Origin: Serratia marcescens | Lineage (GTDB): Bacteria; Pseudomonadota; Gammaproteobacteria; Enterobacterales; Enterobacteriaceae | Reading direction: 5' to 3' | Assembly (NCBI GenBank): GCA_015548865.1 | Contig: JADMXW010000001.1 | Location: 303,715 to 367,714, forward strand | Length of the DNA: 64,000 nt | In this document: positions 19,167-30,022 of the stretch, piece after piece | Position numbering within the stretch: the stretch's first letter is position 1 | Layout: every line of letters begins with the position of its first letter | Program-made: the position numbers and the translations under genes | The notes under the pieces: generated by a model | Told to the model about the DNA's origin: nothing | The model's input: the letters and a program-made list of their open reading frames with translations, nothing else | Database searches by the model: none

Positions 19167-19808
19167 TCAGGTCTTGGGGGGTAAACACAGGCCAATTCCC
19201 GCCAATCCGCAATAGCCGTCGGGATTTTTATGCAGATATTGCTGGTGTTCATCTTCCGCGTAATAAAATGGTCCCGCCTGAACGATCTCTGTGCTGATCG
19301 CCCGACTGTCGCCGTTAACATGCATTGCCTGCTGAAAGCGTTCCAGACTCGCTTGTGCCAGCTTCATCTGCTCTGCAGTGAGTGTGTAGATGGCTGAGCG
19401 ATACTGCGTGCCGAGATCGTTGCCCTGACGCATGCCTTGTGCTGGGTCGTGGTTTTCCCAAAACAACTGCAACAGGCGATCGTAACTGATAATGGTCGGA
19501 TCGTAGACGATACGCACCGCTTCCGCGTGATCGGTTAATCCGCTACAGACTTCACGATAGGTTGGATTAGGCGTATAGCCGCCTGTGTAACCCGCAGCTG
19601 TGCTGTATATGCCTTCCTGTTGCCAGAACAGGCGTTCTACCCCCCAAAAGCATCCCATGGCAAACAGCGCAACGTCCGTGTTTTCAGGCACATAGGTCAT
19701 GGAATGTTGGCTGACAGCATGCAGGCGTGCAAGTGGCATCGGGGTTCCACGCCCAGGTAGTGCTTCTGACTGACGGATGCGTTGGGTTTTATCACTTTGT
19801 TGTGCCAC
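19167..19808 (-). CDS. msrA: Peptide methionine (S)-S-oxide reductase MsrA
   Basis: Cytoplasmic repair enzyme that reduces methionine-S-sulfoxide in proteins and free methionine, regenerated by thioredoxin. It has 213 residues (E. coli 212). The catalytic Cys lies in [13 protein letters not shown] (about 50-62), followed by [41 protein letters not shown] and a resolving-Cys tail [14 protein letters not shown]. The start is GTG 19808 with GGGAG 8 bases upstream; a nearby ATG (19810) is out of frame. It is divergent from tamA, as in E. coli. Confidence 0.96.
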   Translation of the reverse strand: MAQQSDKTQRIRQSEALPGRGTPMPLARLHAVSQHSMTYVPENTDVALFAMGCFWGVERLFWQQEGIYSTAAGYTGGYTPNPTYREVCSGLTDHAEAVRIVYDPTIISYDRLLQLFWENHDPAQGMRQGNDLGTQYRSAIYTLTAEQMKLAQASLERFQQAMHVNGDSRAISTEIVQAGPFYYAEDEHQQYLHKNPDGYCGLAGIGLCLPPKT

Positions 19809-20043
19809 ATTTTACTCCCGCGATAACCTATGTTGCGAATGAGTAACAGAATAACTAAGAAAGTTCGTACTGTCTTTATTGTTAAAGCCCGTTTAAGGTT
19901 AAGGTGTTGCGCAACCTGCATTTTTGAAATTACTCATTACACTTTAGACTGGGTGTAGATGAGGACGTCGAGTGGGATTGCTTTTGACATGATTTTCAAC
20001 ACACGCCTGTGTAGAACGCGATAAACAAAAATGGGGAGTTGGC

Positions 20044-21780
20044 GTGTCACGATACCGTGCTTTGCTTTTGGTGTGCCTGCTTGCAACTGCAACATCTCAT
20101 GCAGCGAATGTGCGTTTGCAAGTGGTGGGATTGGAAGGAGAATTACAGCGCAACGTGCGTGCGCGATTGTCCACTATCGGTCCTGATGAGGTCAGTGCCG
20201 ACGGGCGTTTTCGTGCCCGGGTTGATGATGCGATCCGTCGAGGGCTACGGGCGTTAGGGTATTACGATCCCTCCATCAATTTTGAATACCGCCCAGCAGA
20301 AAACGGTGGCCGCCCCCTGCTGTTGGTGACGGTGACGCCGGGCGAGCCGGTCAAAATCGCGGGCACTGATGTTCTGCTCCGGGGGGACGCGAGCACTGAC
20401 ACTGATTTCCTCCAACTGCGTCGCCGCAGTCTGCCTGCAGTGGGCAGTGTATTGAACCATGGCGACTATGATGACTTTAAGCGTGGATTGAATAACCTTG
20501 CGCTGCGTAAAGGCTACTTTGATGCGCACTACAATAAAAGCCAGTTAGGGGTAATTCAGGAAACGCGGGAAGCGTTCTGGGATATCGATTATGATGGCGG
20601 CACCCGCTACCGTTTTGGTGACGTGCACTTTCAAGGTAGCCAAATCAATGAAGCCTATCTGCGTAATCTGATCCCGTTTAAACGTGGCGATGAGTATACC
20701 AGTGAGGATCTGGGTGAATTTAACCGGCGTTTGTCCGCTACCGGGTGGTTTACGTCGGCCGTGGTTTCCCCCAATTTCGCGGTGGGTAAAGCAGACAAAT
20801 TTCTGCCGTTGGATGCGGTTGTTACCCCGCGTTCGCGCAATTTACTGGAAACCGGGGTGGGGTTCTCCACGGATGTGGGACCACGCTTTCAGACGACGTG
20901 GCGCAGGCCGTGGATCAACGAGAATGGGCATAGTCTGGAAAGCAGCCTGAGTGTATCTGCGCCGGAACAGTCACTGGACTTCAGTTATAAAATCCCCTTA
21001 CTGAGAAGCCCGCTAGAGCAGTTCTATTTGCTGCAAGCGGGTTTTAAACGCGAAGATCTGAATGACACCAAATCAGATGGCACCATGCTGAACGTGGCGC
21101 GCTTCTGGACGCTTAACCGTGGTTGGCAGCGTTCCATCAATCTGCGCTGGAGTCTCGATCACTTTACGCAGGGGAGTGTCACCGACACCACCATGCTGCT
21201 CTATCCCGGCCTGACGCTGAACCGAACGCGGCAGCGTGGTGGCACCATGCCTACCTGGGGCGATTCACAGCGCTATTCGCTGGATATCTCGGATACCACC
21301 TGGGGTTCAGATATTGATTTTGCGGTGATACAGGCGCAGAACGTCTGGATTCGTACGCTGGAGGATAAACACCGCTTTGTGGCGCGTGGTAATGTCGGAT
21401 GGATTGAAACCAACAGCTTTTCCCGGGTGCCGCCGTCACTGCGTTTTTTTGCCGGGGGCGATCGCAGCATTCGCGGCTATAAGTTCCGCTCTATCTCCCC
21501 GCGTGATGACGAAGGCAAACTGACGGGGGCATCAAAACTGCTGACCGGTTCTCTGGAATATCAGTACAACTTCACCGGGCGCTGGTGGGGGGCCGTTTTC
21601 GTTGATACCGGCGATGCGGTAAACGATCTTAAACTTAACGATCTGAAAACCGGTGCGGGCGTCGGGATCCGCTGGGCCTCACCGGTAGGACCGGTCAAAT
21701 TTGATTTTGCTGTGCCCGTCAATGATTCCGAGAAACGCAACGATCTCCAGTTCTATATTGGTTTGGGGCCTGAACTATGA
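20044..21780 (+). CDS. tamA: Translocation and assembly module outer-membrane subunit TamA
   Basis: Omp85-family outer-membrane barrel that pairs with TamB to insert certain outer-membrane proteins and support lipid transport. It has 578 residues (E. coli 577). A Sec signal ([15 protein letters not shown]) is followed by three POTRA domains (about 22-265; [20 protein letters not shown]) and a 16-strand barrel with [16 protein letters not shown] (the lid/lock RGY motif) and C-terminal [11 protein letters not shown]. It starts at GTG 20044 with GGGAG 8 bases upstream. Its stop overlaps the tamB start by four bases (ATGA), so the two are translationally coupled. Confidence 0.97.
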   Translation: MSRYRALLLVCLLATATSHAANVRLQVVGLEGELQRNVRARLSTIGPDEVSADGRFRARVDDAIRRGLRALGYYDPSINFEYRPAENGGRPLLLVTVTPGEPVKIAGTDVLLRGDASTDTDFLQLRRRSLPAVGSVLNHGDYDDFKRGLNNLALRKGYFDAHYNKSQLGVIQETREAFWDIDYDGGTRYRFGDVHFQGSQINEAYLRNLIPFKRGDEYTSEDLGEFNRRLSATGWFTSAVVSPNFAVGKADKFLPLDAVVTPRSRNLLETGVGFSTDVGPRFQTTWRRPWINENGHSLESSLSVSAPEQSLDFSYKIPLLRSPLEQFYLLQAGFKREDLNDTKSDGTMLNVARFWTLNRGWQRSINLRWSLDHFTQGSVTDTTMLLYPGLTLNRTRQRGGTMPTWGDSQRYSLDISDTTWGSDIDFAVIQAQNVWIRTLEDKHRFVARGNVGWIETNSFSRVPPSLRFFAGGDRSIRGYKFRSISPRDDEGKLTGASKLLTGSLEYQYNFTGRWWGAVFVDTGDAVNDLKLNDLKTGAGVGIRWASPVGPVKFDFAVPVNDSEKRNDLQFYIGLGPEL

Positions 21781-24700
21781 GCCTGATAAAGAAAATAGGC
21801 ATTGGGTTCATCGTATTTTTGTTACTGCTGTTTGTTACGTTGGCGGGATTAGTGTTTACCACGCCTGGATTGCACCTGTTGCTTAATGGCGCGGCGCGTT
21901 GGGTACCAGGTCTGGAGATAGCCGATGTGCAGGGGGGTTGGCGCGATTTGACGTTGCGCGGTGTCGGTTACCAAACGCCGGGGATCACGCTCAAGGCCGG
22001 GGAACTGCACCTTGCGCTGGAATTGGGCTGCCTGATGCGCAGCCAGATTTGCGTTAATGATATTGCGCTGCACGATCTTGATGTGGTGATCGACAGCAGT
22101 GCCTTACCACCACCTGCTGAGGCACCCGCGCCCAGTGAACCCGTGGGAGATCTGTCTGCTCCATTCCCGATACGTCTTAGCCAACTGACGCTGAACAATA
22201 TCCGCGTCACGCTGGATGATACCGCACTATCGTTGGGTGAACTGCACACGGGCATGCGTTGGGAAGGGCGAGCATTGACATTGCTGCCGACGCAGATCAA
22301 TGCGCTGTTGGTGGTATTGCCGAAAACCAAACCGGCACCGACTGTGGCAGAAAGCACGCTGTCGGCCACCGAAGATGGCAAAGTCACGGCATCGGAAGTG
22401 GGGGATATCGCCTCTGCCACTGCGCAGGCTGCTGTCACTCCGCAGCCTGTGCCGGAGAAAGTGGCAATGCCACCCGCGTTAGGCGAGCAGTTACAGGCGC
22501 TGTTTGCTAAACCTCTACTGCCAGCGTTGCCAGAATTCACACTGCCGCTTGATATAGACATCAGCGATTTGCGTGGGGAACAACTGCATCTGACGGGCGA
22601 TCAAGACATCACCATCACCACGTTGCAACTGAAGGCCGCGACCCAACAGCAACATATTCAGTTGGAGAGACTGGCAATACAGTCGCCACAAGGCGCTATT
22701 CACGCTACGGGCGAGGCAACGCTGAGCAATAATTGGCCGTTGTCGTTTATTCTGAATGGGGTAGTGAATACCGAGCCGTTGAAAGGGGAGAAGATCAAAC
22801 TAACGGTGGAGGGTAGCCTGCATGACTGGCTGAATACCACGCTGAATCTGTCTGGGCCGCAGCGTGCGTTGCTCACTGTGCAAGCGCAATTGGCACAGCC
22901 CGAACTGCCCTTGACGCTGAACGTGCAGTCCGAGCGTCTCGCGTGGCCGTTAACCGGAGACGCGGAGTATCAGATCAATAATCTGGCATTAAGCCTGACG
23001 GGTAAAGCCACTGATTATGCCTTGAAGATAAATGGTGATATTCGCGGTAGCGCCGTGCCGCCCGCCACACTGGCGTTGGAGGGCAAAGGCAATTTACAGC
23101 AGTTTGATATAAGCCCGCTAAGGCTCTCTGCGTTGCAGGGCACGACGGAATTGCGTGCACTGGTGGACTGGAGCAAAGCGATCAGTTGGCGCAGTGAACT
23201 GGTGCTGGATGGCATTAATACAGCAAAACAGTGGCCAGAATGGCCTGCGCGCATCGATGGAAAAGTAAGCACGCGCGGCAGTTTCTACGGCGGCAACTGG
23301 CAGGTCGCGGTTACCGAACTGCGCTTGAACGGTAATATCAAGCAAAACAAACTCACGGCGCAAGGTTCGCTGAACGGAAATGCCGCAGGGCAGTGGCATA
23401 TTCCTGGCATCAATATGGCGTTAGGGCGCAATCAGCTTAACGTCAAAGGCTCTCTGGCGCAGCAATGGCAACTGGATGGCGTCATTGATGCCCCGGCGTT
23501 GAACGGCGCGTTGCCGGGGCTGGCGGGGCGTGTCGCTGGCACGGTGCGACTGCGTGGCAACCACACCTCACCGCAACTGTTAGCGGATCTCAACGCCACA
23601 GGACTGCGCTGGCAGGGGTTATCGATTAATCGTCTGACGTTGGAAAGCGATGTGCGCTCGGATGCACAGGTTAATGGCCGAATGGCGCTGCGCGTCGAAC
23701 AACTGCACCAGGAAGGGGTGAAGGTTTCTCTGCTGACGCTGACCGCGCAAGGCAATGAGCAGCAGCATCAGTTGCGGTTGAATGTGGAAGGTGAGCCTGT
23801 CGCTGGACAGTTAGCCCTGACAGGGCATTTCGATAGGGCACAGCAGCGCTGGCGCGGCACGCTGGATCAAACCCATTTCACTACGCCGGTGGGGGAATGG
23901 CGTTTATCGCCCTCCATGTCGTTGGATTATCAGCAAGCGCTGGCGCGCATTACGCTGGGTGCACACTGTTGGCAAAACCCGAATGCGGAGTTGTGCGTGC
24001 CGCATGCCGTCGAGGTTGGCCCCAGCGGGCAAGCCAGCGTGGTGTTGAACCGTTTCGATTTGAAGATGCTTGAACCATTTTTGGGTTCAGATACCGCAAT
24101 GAGCGGTGTATTTAGTGGTCGTGCCGACGTTGCCTGGCAGCCTGGGGGCGGGTTGCCACAAGCAAAAATTGCGCTTACCGGGAATAAGATAGCACTGCGT
24201 CAGCAGATGAACGGCAATACGCTGCCCGTCGATTTTGACACTTTCACGCTAAATGCTGGCGTTGATCGCGGCCGTGCGACGCTGGGGTGGCTCATCGCCA
24301 TTCACAATAATGGACAGTTCCGCGGTGATATTCAGGTTGCGGACCCGCAGGGGCGACGCCAACTGGGTGGCGATATCGCCATCGACAAGATCTCCCTCGC
24401 ACTGCTGAGTCCAGCGCTGAGTCGAGGTGAAAAGGCGGCTGGCATGCTGAACGGCGCTTTACGCGTCGGAGGGAATGTGCGTCAGCCGCAATTGAACGGG
24501 CAACTGGCGCTGGAAGGGCTGGATATCGACGGTCACTGGATGCCAGTCGATCTAACCGATGGCCGTTTGGCGGTGAACTTTAACGGCATGAGTTCTACGC
24601 TACAGGGCTTTTTGAAAACCACGCAAGGGCAGCTTAATCTTAGTGGCGATGCAGATTGGCATCAGCCGGAAGCGTGGCGCGCGCGTATAGCGGCGAAAGG

Positions 24701-25631
24701 CGATCGGGTCCGGGTGACGCTGCCGCCGACGGTGCGGTTAGATGTTTCGCCGGATATTGAATTTGAAGCCACACCGCAACTTTTCACGCTTAATGGCTCT
24801 GTGAGGGTGCCGTGGGCGCGTATTACCGTACAAGAGATGCCGGAAAGTGCGGTAGATGTCTCTTCCGATGAGGTGTTGTTGGATGAGCAACGTCAGCCAC
24901 TAGCTCGCAATACCGCAGCGATTCCTATCAACAGTAACCTGACCATTCGCGTGGGTGACGATGTACGCCTTGATGCCTTTGGCCTGCGAGCCAGTTTGCA
25001 AGGTGATCTGAAAATGGTGCAGGACGAGCGCGGTTTGGGGCTGAACGGACAAATCAATATTCCTACCGGGCGCTTTAAGGCCTACGGGCAGGATTTAATT
25101 GTGCAAAAAGGGATTCTGGTGTTCTCCGGCCCGCCTGCCGAGCCGAATCTGAATATCGAAGCGGTACGTAATCCGGATAATACGGCTGATGGCGTTACAG
25201 CAGGCGTACGCATCACCGGTGCAGCCAGTGCGCCTCATATAGAGGTGTTTTCCACCCCGACATTATCGCAGCAAGAAGCATTATCTTACCTGTTACGTGG
25301 TCAAGGGCTGGACAGCACTGGCTCAGACAGTAATATGATGACCTCTGCCTTAGTAGGGTTAGGGGTTGCACAAAGTGGTCAAGTTGTGGGTAAAATCGGC
25401 GAGGCCTTTGGCGTAAGTGATTTAGCTCTGGATACACAGGGCGCTGGCGACGACTCTCAGGTTGTGGTCAGCGGTTACGTCCTACCGGGCCTTCAAGTTA
25501 GATACGGCATTGGCATATTTGACTCTTTAGCAACGTTGACGTTGCGTTATCGGTTAATGCCAAGACTCTATTTGGAAGCGGTGTCTGGTCTCGATCAGGC
25601 ATTGAATGTGCTCTATCAGTTCGAGTTTTAG
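21777..25631 (+). CDS. tamB: Translocation and assembly module inner-membrane subunit TamB (AsmA-like/bridge-like protein)
   Basis: Long inner-membrane-anchored periplasmic protein of the AsmA-like lipid-transfer family; with TamA it forms an envelope-spanning bridge. It has 1,284 residues, somewhat longer than E. coli TamB (1,259). An N-terminal membrane anchor ([19 protein letters not shown], 8-27) is followed by a long beta-taco/repeat body. The C-terminal DUF490/TamB domain reads [14 protein letters not shown]...[30 protein letters not shown] and [17 protein letters not shown] low-complexity Pro/Ala/Thr stretch at about 105-240 ([14 protein letters not shown] and [10 protein letters not shown]) explains the extra length. 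The four-base overlap with tamA and the 2-bp gap to ytfP define a tamA-tamB-ytfP operon. Confidence 0.97.
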   Translation: MSLIKKIGIGFIVFLLLLFVTLAGLVFTTPGLHLLLNGAARWVPGLEIADVQGGWRDLTLRGVGYQTPGITLKAGELHLALELGCLMRSQICVNDIALHDLDVVIDSSALPPPAEAPAPSEPVGDLSAPFPIRLSQLTLNNIRVTLDDTALSLGELHTGMRWEGRALTLLPTQINALLVVLPKTKPAPTVAESTLSATEDGKVTASEVGDIASATAQAAVTPQPVPEKVAMPPALGEQLQALFAKPLLPALPEFTLPLDIDISDLRGEQLHLTGDQDITITTLQLKAATQQQHIQLERLAIQSPQGAIHATGEATLSNNWPLSFILNGVVNTEPLKGEKIKLTVEGSLHDWLNTTLNLSGPQRALLTVQAQLAQPELPLTLNVQSERLAWPLTGDAEYQINNLALSLTGKATDYALKINGDIRGSAVPPATLALEGKGNLQQFDISPLRLSALQGTTELRALVDWSKAISWRSELVLDGINTAKQWPEWPARIDGKVSTRGSFYGGNWQVAVTELRLNGNIKQNKLTAQGSLNGNAAGQWHIPGINMALGRNQLNVKGSLAQQWQLDGVIDAPALNGALPGLAGRVAGTVRLRGNHTSPQLLADLNATGLRWQGLSINRLTLESDVRSDAQVNGRMALRVEQLHQEGVKVSLLTLTAQGNEQQHQLRLNVEGEPVAGQLALTGHFDRAQQRWRGTLDQTHFTTPVGEWRLSPSMSLDYQQALARITLGAHCWQNPNAELCVPHAVEVGPSGQASVVLNRFDLKMLEPFLGSDTAMSGVFSGRADVAWQPGGGLPQAKIALTGNKIALRQQMNGNTLPVDFDTFTLNAGVDRGRATLGWLIAIHNNGQFRGDIQVADPQGRRQLGGDIAIDKISLALLSPALSRGEKAAGMLNGALRVGGNVRQPQLNGQLALEGLDIDGHWMPVDLTDGRLAVNFNGMSSTLQGFLKTTQGQLNLSGDADWHQPEAWRARIAAKGDRVRVTLPPTVRLDVSPDIEFEATPQLFTLNGSVRVPWARITVQEMPESAVDVSSDEVLLDEQRQPLARNTAAIPINSNLTIRVGDDVRLDAFGLRASLQGDLKMVQDERGLGLNGQINIPTGRFKAYGQDLIVQKGILVFSGPPAEPNLNIEAVRNPDNTADGVTAGVRITGAASAPHIEVFSTPTLSQQEALSYLLRGQGLDSTGSDSNMMTSALVGLGVAQSGQVVGKIGEAFGVSDLALDTQGAGDDSQVVVSGYVLPGLQVRYGIGIFDSLATLTLRYRLMPRLYLEAVSGLDQALNVLYQFEF

Positions 25632-25633
25632 CG

Positions 25634-25975
25634 ATGCGAATTATTGTTTATGGCAGTTTACGACGCAAACAGGGAAACAGTCACTGGATGACGAACGCGC
25701 AGTGGCTAGGGGATTGTCGGCTCGGTGGTTACGAGATGTATGACCTTGGCCATTATCCAGCGGTGGTAGTCGGGGAGGGGGAAATTTTTTGCGAAGTATA
25801 TCGCATAAGCTCATCCATTCTGACGGAACTCGATGCGCTAAAGCGTGATGGTCACGAATACAAGCGCGAGTTGATTAACACCCCACTCGGGAGTGCGTGG
25901 ATCTATCTGTATCAGCACTCAGTAGCAGGATTACCGCGTATCGACAACGGCGATTGGTTGACGCGCGAGCAGTAA
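25634..25975 (+). CDS. ytfP: YtfP, gamma-glutamylcyclotransferase-like protein
   Basis: Small cytoplasmic protein of the GGCT/AIG2-like superfamily (113 residues, same as E. coli). The signature VYGSLRRKQGNSHWM is present, as are GGYEMYDLGHYPAVV, the acidic residue in ITELDALKRDG-like sequence (SILTELDALKRDGHEY) and the Tyr-rich end. The fold suggests cyclotransferase chemistry on gamma-glutamyl peptides, but the substrate of YtfP is not established. It starts 2 bp after the tamB stop and ends the tamAB operon. Confidence 0.93.
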   Translation: MRIIVYGSLRRKQGNSHWMTNAQWLGDCRLGGYEMYDLGHYPAVVVGEGEIFCEVYRISSSILTELDALKRDGHEYKRELINTPLGSAWIYLYQHSVAGLPRIDNGDWLTREQ

Positions 25976-25995
25976 TGATATTGGGTGTTTGTGAG

Positions 25996-26032
25996 ATGCA
26001 CCATAATCGGCATGTTGCTGGTTATGGTGCAT
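25996..26032 (+). terminator. Rho-independent terminator after ytfP
   Basis: ATGCACCATAA and TTATGGTGCAT form a perfect 11-bp stem with a 15-base loop followed by TTGTTATTG, 20 bp after the ytfP stop. It ends the tamAB-ytfP operon. Confidence 0.7.
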
Positions 26033-26165
26033 TTGTTATTGAATAGATGATATTGTTTTGGCGTACCACTGTGTACAAAGTGATGATTAAATCGAGGTAT
26101 ATCACGACGTTCGCTTATGAACTTCAAGAATAAAACCTTTTTCAGGTTACTATTTTAAACCTCCT

Positions 26166-26567
26166 TTACTTTGGGTATTCACCCAGTCGTTGCCGATGTA
26201 TCGAAACAGAGTGAGGGAATTCCATATCAGGAAGTGTGAATGGGTTATCACTTGCAATTACCGCCGCTATCTGATGGGTGGTGGAATCTTCATAAGCCTG
26301 AATACGCAAGTCTCCATCAATGATAAATGCTTCTGCGTACCGAAGTATCGCACCCGATACAACATAATGGAGAGTTACAGGTGTACTGGTGGTTCTTTCT
26401 ATTGTGTCTTGAAAGTAGGGGATAACCACCAGGGAGCCATAAGCAGTTAATGAAAAATACCCTAAACCCGAGAGATGACAAACTATTGTTGCACGGGAAC
26501 TGTGGCTAATAGTGCTTTGCATAGTTAAGACGGCTAGTCCACTTTCATCAGCTTTAGTGTTTGACAT
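26166..26567 (-). CDS. Orphan hypothetical protein, 133 residues
   Basis: I do not recognise this protein. It has no signal peptide or clear membrane helix and reads as mostly beta: alternating hydrophobics with many Thr, Ser and Tyr (SRATIVCHLSGLGYFSLTAY, VTLHYVVSGAILRYAEAFII). It is likely real because ATG 26567 has TAGGAACC about 8 bases upstream and the frame is clean in AT-rich DNA. It lies with the next gene between ytfP and the siderophore-interacting gene, in DNA richer in AT than its neighbours, which suggests acquisition. The 183-bp gap to the upstream orphan is large enough for its own promoter. Function unknown. Confidence 0.6.
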   Translation of the reverse strand: MSNTKADESGLAVLTMQSTISHSSRATIVCHLSGLGYFSLTAYGSLVVIPYFQDTIERTTSTPVTLHYVVSGAILRYAEAFIIDGDLRIQAYEDSTTHQIAAVIASDNPFTLPDMEFPHSVSIHRQRLGEYPK

Positions 26568-26750
26568 TTTAGGTTCCTAATATATGATATTCCATATCAA
26601 GAGATATATTTTACTTGGAACTATATCTCCTAAATGATTTTAATTTAGAAATGATTTGAAATATCTTACGATTGGGTTTTGACTGAGTACATCTATGTAA
26701 ATATCTGGATGTACCATGATATTAAACGTGTAAATGAAGTTTATCCTTTT

Positions 26751-27176
26751 TTAAGGAAGTACATTATTTTCTAGCCATGTAACATCCATGCGTTGCGTTA
26801 TGACTTCTGGCAAGGAGATATCCGACAGACTTGTTTGTATGAAGTCTGATGTGGAAGTGGTATAGCCTATGGAATCGTATGAATCAGGGAGAAGATAAAA
26901 TAAAATTATTAATTTTTTATTGATGATTGTCATCGAACAAGAAGAGGGTAAATGTTCAGCGTAGTCTAGGTTTGTAACTACTTCTACAGCACCTGTGTAG
27001 ATATCCCCTACATTAAACTCTGGGTCAAAGTATGCGAATTCCCCCTCTGTTTTTGCTGTAAATGGCAATATGGTGGGTGAGAATACTATATTTGTTGAAA
27101 CAACATTTCCTCTGTTAGGAATGGTTTTTAATTCAAGATATAGCATTCCTTGTACGGGCGGTATATTGTAATGCAT
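26751..27176 (-). CDS. Orphan hypothetical protein, 141 residues
   Basis: Not recognised. It has no signal peptide, one hydrophobic stretch (KKLIILFYLLPDS, about 90-102) too short for a confident membrane helix, and an otherwise beta-like pattern (GMLYLELKTIP, VVSTNIVFSPTILPF). ATG 27176 has GAGAGGA at good spacing, so translation is credible. It points the same way as the neighbouring orphan, and both have about 135-140 residues with strong ribosome sites in AT-rich DNA, suggesting a small two-gene unit. No sequence similarity between the two is obvious by eye. A Fur-like box lies about 190 bp upstream, though the association is uncertain. Confidence 0.6.
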   Translation of the reverse strand: MHYNIPPVQGMLYLELKTIPNRGNVVSTNIVFSPTILPFTAKTEGEFAYFDPEFNVGDIYTGAVEVVTNLDYAEHLPSSCSMTIINKKLIILFYLLPDSYDSIGYTTSTSDFIQTSLSDISLPEVITQRMDVTWLENNVLP

Positions 27177-27362
27177 AAAAATATCCTCTCATGATTATGT
27201 GATGAATACTGAATGTTATTATTTAATGTGCACATCTGTAAATAATGATCAGTCTTTAGATATTAAGACCATTTTGTTTCCCTTCGTTTAAAAAGATAGC
27301 ATTGAAAATAGATTTTTGTTTTTTTTAGGATTTATATTACATTGTGTTTTTATCTAAATAAT

Positions 27363-27381
27363 GTGAATGATAATCATGCTA
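27363..27381. promoter_or_regulatory. Fur-like box 1
   Basis: GTGAATGATAATCATGCTA matches 14 of 19 bases of the Fur consensus, with an intact core ATGATAATCAT. It lies about 190 bp upstream of the orphan gene at 27176 and 290 bp upstream of the siderophore-interacting gene. Confidence 0.5.
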
Positions 27382-27586
27382 TTGTTTTTTATTTTAAAGG
27401 TTTGTTATCTAATCATATAAAATATAAATAGTTATTATTGAATTATATGTACAGCATAATATTTTATTGGTGTGCTAATAATATTAATTTGCTGAATTAT
27501 ATTTGTGTTTTTCGTATGTTATTTTAATACGTTCTCAATAACGCTATTTTATAGTGGTAAATAGATGATAAATGCTTGCGTGAAAC

Positions 27587-27605
27587 AATAATACTTCTCA
27601 TTATC
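27587..27605. promoter_or_regulatory. Fur-like box 2 at the siderophore-interacting gene
   Basis: AATAATACTTCTCATTATC matches 14 of 19 bases of the Fur consensus, mostly at the two ends. It stands about 49 bp upstream of ATG 27654, fitting iron-repressed expression of the gene that follows. Confidence 0.5.
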
Positions 27606-27653
27606 AATCCCGAGTGCTAAGGTAAACGCCCCCTTTGGGCTCGATGTCGGGCC

Positions 27654-28598
27654 ATGCTGGCCGCCCGGCTGGATGAAATGAGAAAGGACATGGCAGATAA
27701 ACAGAAATACCGCATTTTTAACGTCGTTCTGGCGCATAAAACGTACCTGACCCCTTCCCTGATGCGCTGTGTGTTCTCCGGCGAATCGGTACGTCAGATG
27801 AAAATGGATGCGCCGGATCAACGCATCAAGCTGCTGCTTCCTCCCGCCGAAGGCGTTTACCCCGATTTGCCGGACAATGATGAGTGGTATCGTCAGTGGC
27901 TGGCGCTGCCCAAGGCGCAGCGGCCGGTGATGCGCACCTATACCCTGCGCGAGGTGGATGCGGCTAACGGTGAAATGGCGGTAGAGTTTGTGGTTCATGG
28001 CACCGAAGGGCCGGCGTCTGCCTGGGCCATGCAGGCGCAACCGGGGGAGGCATTGCGCATTGTGGCGCCGTGCGTTGGAGATTATGAAGGCGATAGCGGC
28101 GGCTATGAGTGGCTGCCACCCGCGGAAATGACTCACGCCTTGCTGATTGGCGATGAAACCGCGCTGCCTGCTATCAAGGGCATCCTGGAACAGTTGGCGC
28201 AGCAGTCGCATCCCGTGCAGGTGCAGGCGTTTATCGAAGTGCCGCTGGAGGCCGACTGTGTGGATATGAGTGCCTTTACCTTTGCCGAGGTACACTGGCT
28301 GCCGCGTAAGCCGCAGGGTGCTTCTTACGGCGAACGGCTGTTGCATAGCGTGCGAGCGCATGTGCGTTTGCCGGATATACGCGCGGAAGCAGAGACGACC
28401 GAATTGCATGAAGTGGCAGAAGGTGAGTTGCTGTGGGAGTCGGCCAGTCAGACGCACGGCCAGTTCTTTGGCTGGGTGGCGGCGGAATCCTCAGTGGTGA
28501 AAAACCTGCGGCGTTACTTATCCGGTGAACGTCAGGTGCCACGCGATATCATCACGTTTATGGCTTACTGGAGCCGTGAACGGCAGCGCGAACGTTGA
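27654..28598 (+). CDS. Siderophore-interacting protein (ViuB/YqjH-type FAD-dependent ferric reductase)
   Basis: Cytoplasmic NAD(P)H- or ferredoxin-dependent flavoprotein that releases iron from imported ferric siderophores. It has 314 residues from ATG 27654. The FAD-binding domain carries RTYTLREVD (near 104) and FVVHGTEGPASAWA; the C-terminal SIP domain has LLIGDETALPAIKGILEQL, FGWVAAESSVVKNLRRYL and the terminal AYWSRERQRER. In-frame ATG codons at 27678 and 27690 are alternatives and no start has an ideal ribosome site; homologues often begin near MADKQKYR (27690). No siderophore synthesis or uptake genes are nearby, so it acts with a system elsewhere. It converges on ppa. Confidence 0.9.
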   Translation: MLAARLDEMRKDMADKQKYRIFNVVLAHKTYLTPSLMRCVFSGESVRQMKMDAPDQRIKLLLPPAEGVYPDLPDNDEWYRQWLALPKAQRPVMRTYTLREVDAANGEMAVEFVVHGTEGPASAWAMQAQPGEALRIVAPCVGDYEGDSGGYEWLPPAEMTHALLIGDETALPAIKGILEQLAQQSHPVQVQAFIEVPLEADCVDMSAFTFAEVHWLPRKPQGASYGERLLHSVRAHVRLPDIRAEAETTELHEVAEGELLWESASQTHGQFFGWVAAESSVVKNLRRYLSGERQVPRDIITFMAYWSRERQRER

Positions 28599-28615
28599 GG
28601 ATTGCTGAAAAGAAA

Positions 28616-28638
28616 ACGGCGAGGAGAGCCCTCGCCGT
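28616..28638. terminator. Bidirectional-type terminator between siderophore-interacting gene and ppa
   Basis: ACGGCGAGG and CCTCGCCGT form a perfect 9-bp stem with a 5-base loop. Reading the minus strand it is followed by TTTTCTTTTC, a good terminator for ppa. Confidence 0.8.
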
Positions 28639-28666
28639 AAAATAGGTTGCGCAGTGCGCTACACGC

Positions 28667-29194
28667 TTATTTTTTCGCGCGTTCGAAAGAGGCAACGATC
28701 TCGGCTTTGGCCGCGTCCACGTTTTCCCAACCTTCTACTTTCACCCATTTGCCTTTTTCCAGCGCTTTGTATTGCTCGAAGAAGTGGGCGATTTGACCGC
28801 GCAGCAGTTCCGGCAGATCGTTCACATCGTTGATGTGATCGTATTCTTTGCTCAGTTTGGTGTGCGGCACGGCAACCACTTTAGCATCTTCACCGGATTC
28901 GTCGGTCATTTTCAGCACGCCAACCGGACGGCAGCGGATCACTGAACCGGGTTGCAGCGGGTAAGGGGTCGGCACCAGCACGTCAACCGGGTCACCGTCC
29001 AGAGACAGGGTGTTGTTGATGTAGCCGTAGTTGCACGGATAGAACATGGCTGTCGCCATGAAACGGTCTACAAACAGGGCGCCGGTTTCTTTATCGACTT
29101 CGTATTTGATAGGGTCAGCGTTGGCCGGGATCTCAATGACTACATAGATATCATCCGGCAGTGATTTGCCCGCCGGGACGTTGATCAAACTCAT
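28667..29194 (-). CDS. ppa: Inorganic pyrophosphatase
   Basis: Essential cytoplasmic family I pyrophosphatase that pulls biosynthetic reactions forward by hydrolysing pyrophosphate. It has 175 residues (E. coli 176) and near-identical sequence, including [16 protein letters not shown], the signature [15 protein letters not shown] with its metal-binding Asp residues, and [22 protein letters not shown] lies just before ATG 29194. In E. coli ppa follows ytfP and chpSB; here it follows ytfP, the orphan pair and the siderophore-interacting gene. The next gene (plsY) is not its E. coli neighbour, so a synteny break lies at about 29.2 kb. Confidence 0.98.
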   Translation of the reverse strand: MSLINVPAGKSLPDDIYVVIEIPANADPIKYEVDKETGALFVDRFMATAMFYPCNYGYINNTLSLDGDPVDVLVPTPYPLQPGSVIRCRPVGVLKMTDESGEDAKVVAVPHTKLSKEYDHINDVNDLPELLRGQIAHFFEQYKALEKGKWVKVEGWENVDAAKAEIVASFERAKK

Positions 29195-29288
29195 GTCTGT
29201 TTCCTTTTTTCTAACGTCAGAAATGGAGTGGCGGTCATTATAGCCAACCCATTGGTAAAGTGCTGCGGTTTTTCAATCTGTGCCGCGT

Positions 29289-29915
29289 CTAGTCGGTGTC
29301 ATCACTCGCAGGGGGCTCTTCTTTAACTCGGCGCTTCCAAATCTTGCTTTCCTGCCCGCGCCACAGACGTTGAATGTTGTCATGGTGCCGCATCAGGATC
29401 AGGCAAGAGAGCATGGCCACCGGAAAGGTGAACTGAGGTTTGAACCACCACACATAAAAGGGCGCGATCAGCGCACTCACGATAGCCCCGAGGGAGGAAT
29501 AACCACTCAGCAGCACGGTAAGCAGCCAGGTGACGGTCATGACACCGGTCAGATCCCAGCCGATAGGTGCGATAGCGCCAAACGCTGTCGCCACGCCTTT
29601 CCCGCCACGAAAACGGAAAAATACCGGATAAATATGGCCTAAACAGGCCGCAATGGCGGTAATGCCGAGATAGAGAGGCGTGACGCCAAGCGCATAAGCT
29701 CCCCAAACGGGCAACATGCCTTTTAGAACGTCAAACACTAATACTGTTGCGGCAGCGGCTTTGCCACCCACTCGCAATACGTTAGTCGCGCCGGGATTTC
29801 CTGAACCATGTTGGCGTGGATCGGGCAGACCCGCGATGCGGCACACCAGAATCGCACTGGAGATAGAGCCGCACAGATACGCGAAAATTATCATGCCAAG
29901 CGCGGTAGCACTCAT
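29289..29915 (-). CDS. plsY: Acyl-phosphate glycerol-3-phosphate acyltransferase PlsY
   Basis: Inner-membrane enzyme that acylates glycerol-3-phosphate with acyl-phosphate in phospholipid synthesis. It has 208 residues with five or more membrane segments and the family motifs GSISSAIL...[12 protein letters not shown] (about 12-47), [18 protein letters not shown] (about 100-117) and [16 protein letters not shown] near the C-terminus. Start ATG 29915 ([13 protein letters not shown]) is chosen over a 30-codon upstream extension, which would be basic and unlike the family. It is divergent from folB, the usual enteric arrangement. Confidence 0.96.
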   Translation of the reverse strand: MSATALGMIIFAYLCGSISSAILVCRIAGLPDPRQHGSGNPGATNVLRVGGKAAAATVLVFDVLKGMLPVWGAYALGVTPLYLGITAIAACLGHIYPVFFRFRGGKGVATAFGAIAPIGWDLTGVMTVTWLLTVLLSGYSSLGAIVSALIAPFYVWWFKPQFTFPVAMLSCLILMRHHDNIQRLWRGQESKIWKRRVKEEPPASDDTD

Positions 29916-30022
29916 AACGCGGTTCCGTTGAATAAAGGTCGTTTTACAGTTGCCATCCGTGGATAATACGCATATTCCGGCGGAAGTGATACCAAACAGC
30001 GCCAAAAACAGAGAACGACGTG

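Larger units (their letters stand above)
27177..27653. other. AT-rich regulatory region between orphan gene and siderophore-interacting gene
   Basis: About 480 bases without a gene, very AT-rich up to about 27560. It contains two Fur-like sites (listed separately) and probably the divergent promoters of the orphan gene and of the siderophore-interacting gene. Composition changes abruptly near 27610, where GC-rich coding DNA begins. Confidence 0.5.

Noticed and set aside
27549..28457. 302-codon minus-strand frame over the siderophore-interacting gene
   Set aside because: Mirror of a GC-rich coding gene with RTYTLR and SIP motifs on the plus strand.
30020..30022. GTG one codon upstream as folB start
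   Set aside because: The following ATG fits all homologues; the difference is a single residue and cannot be resolved.
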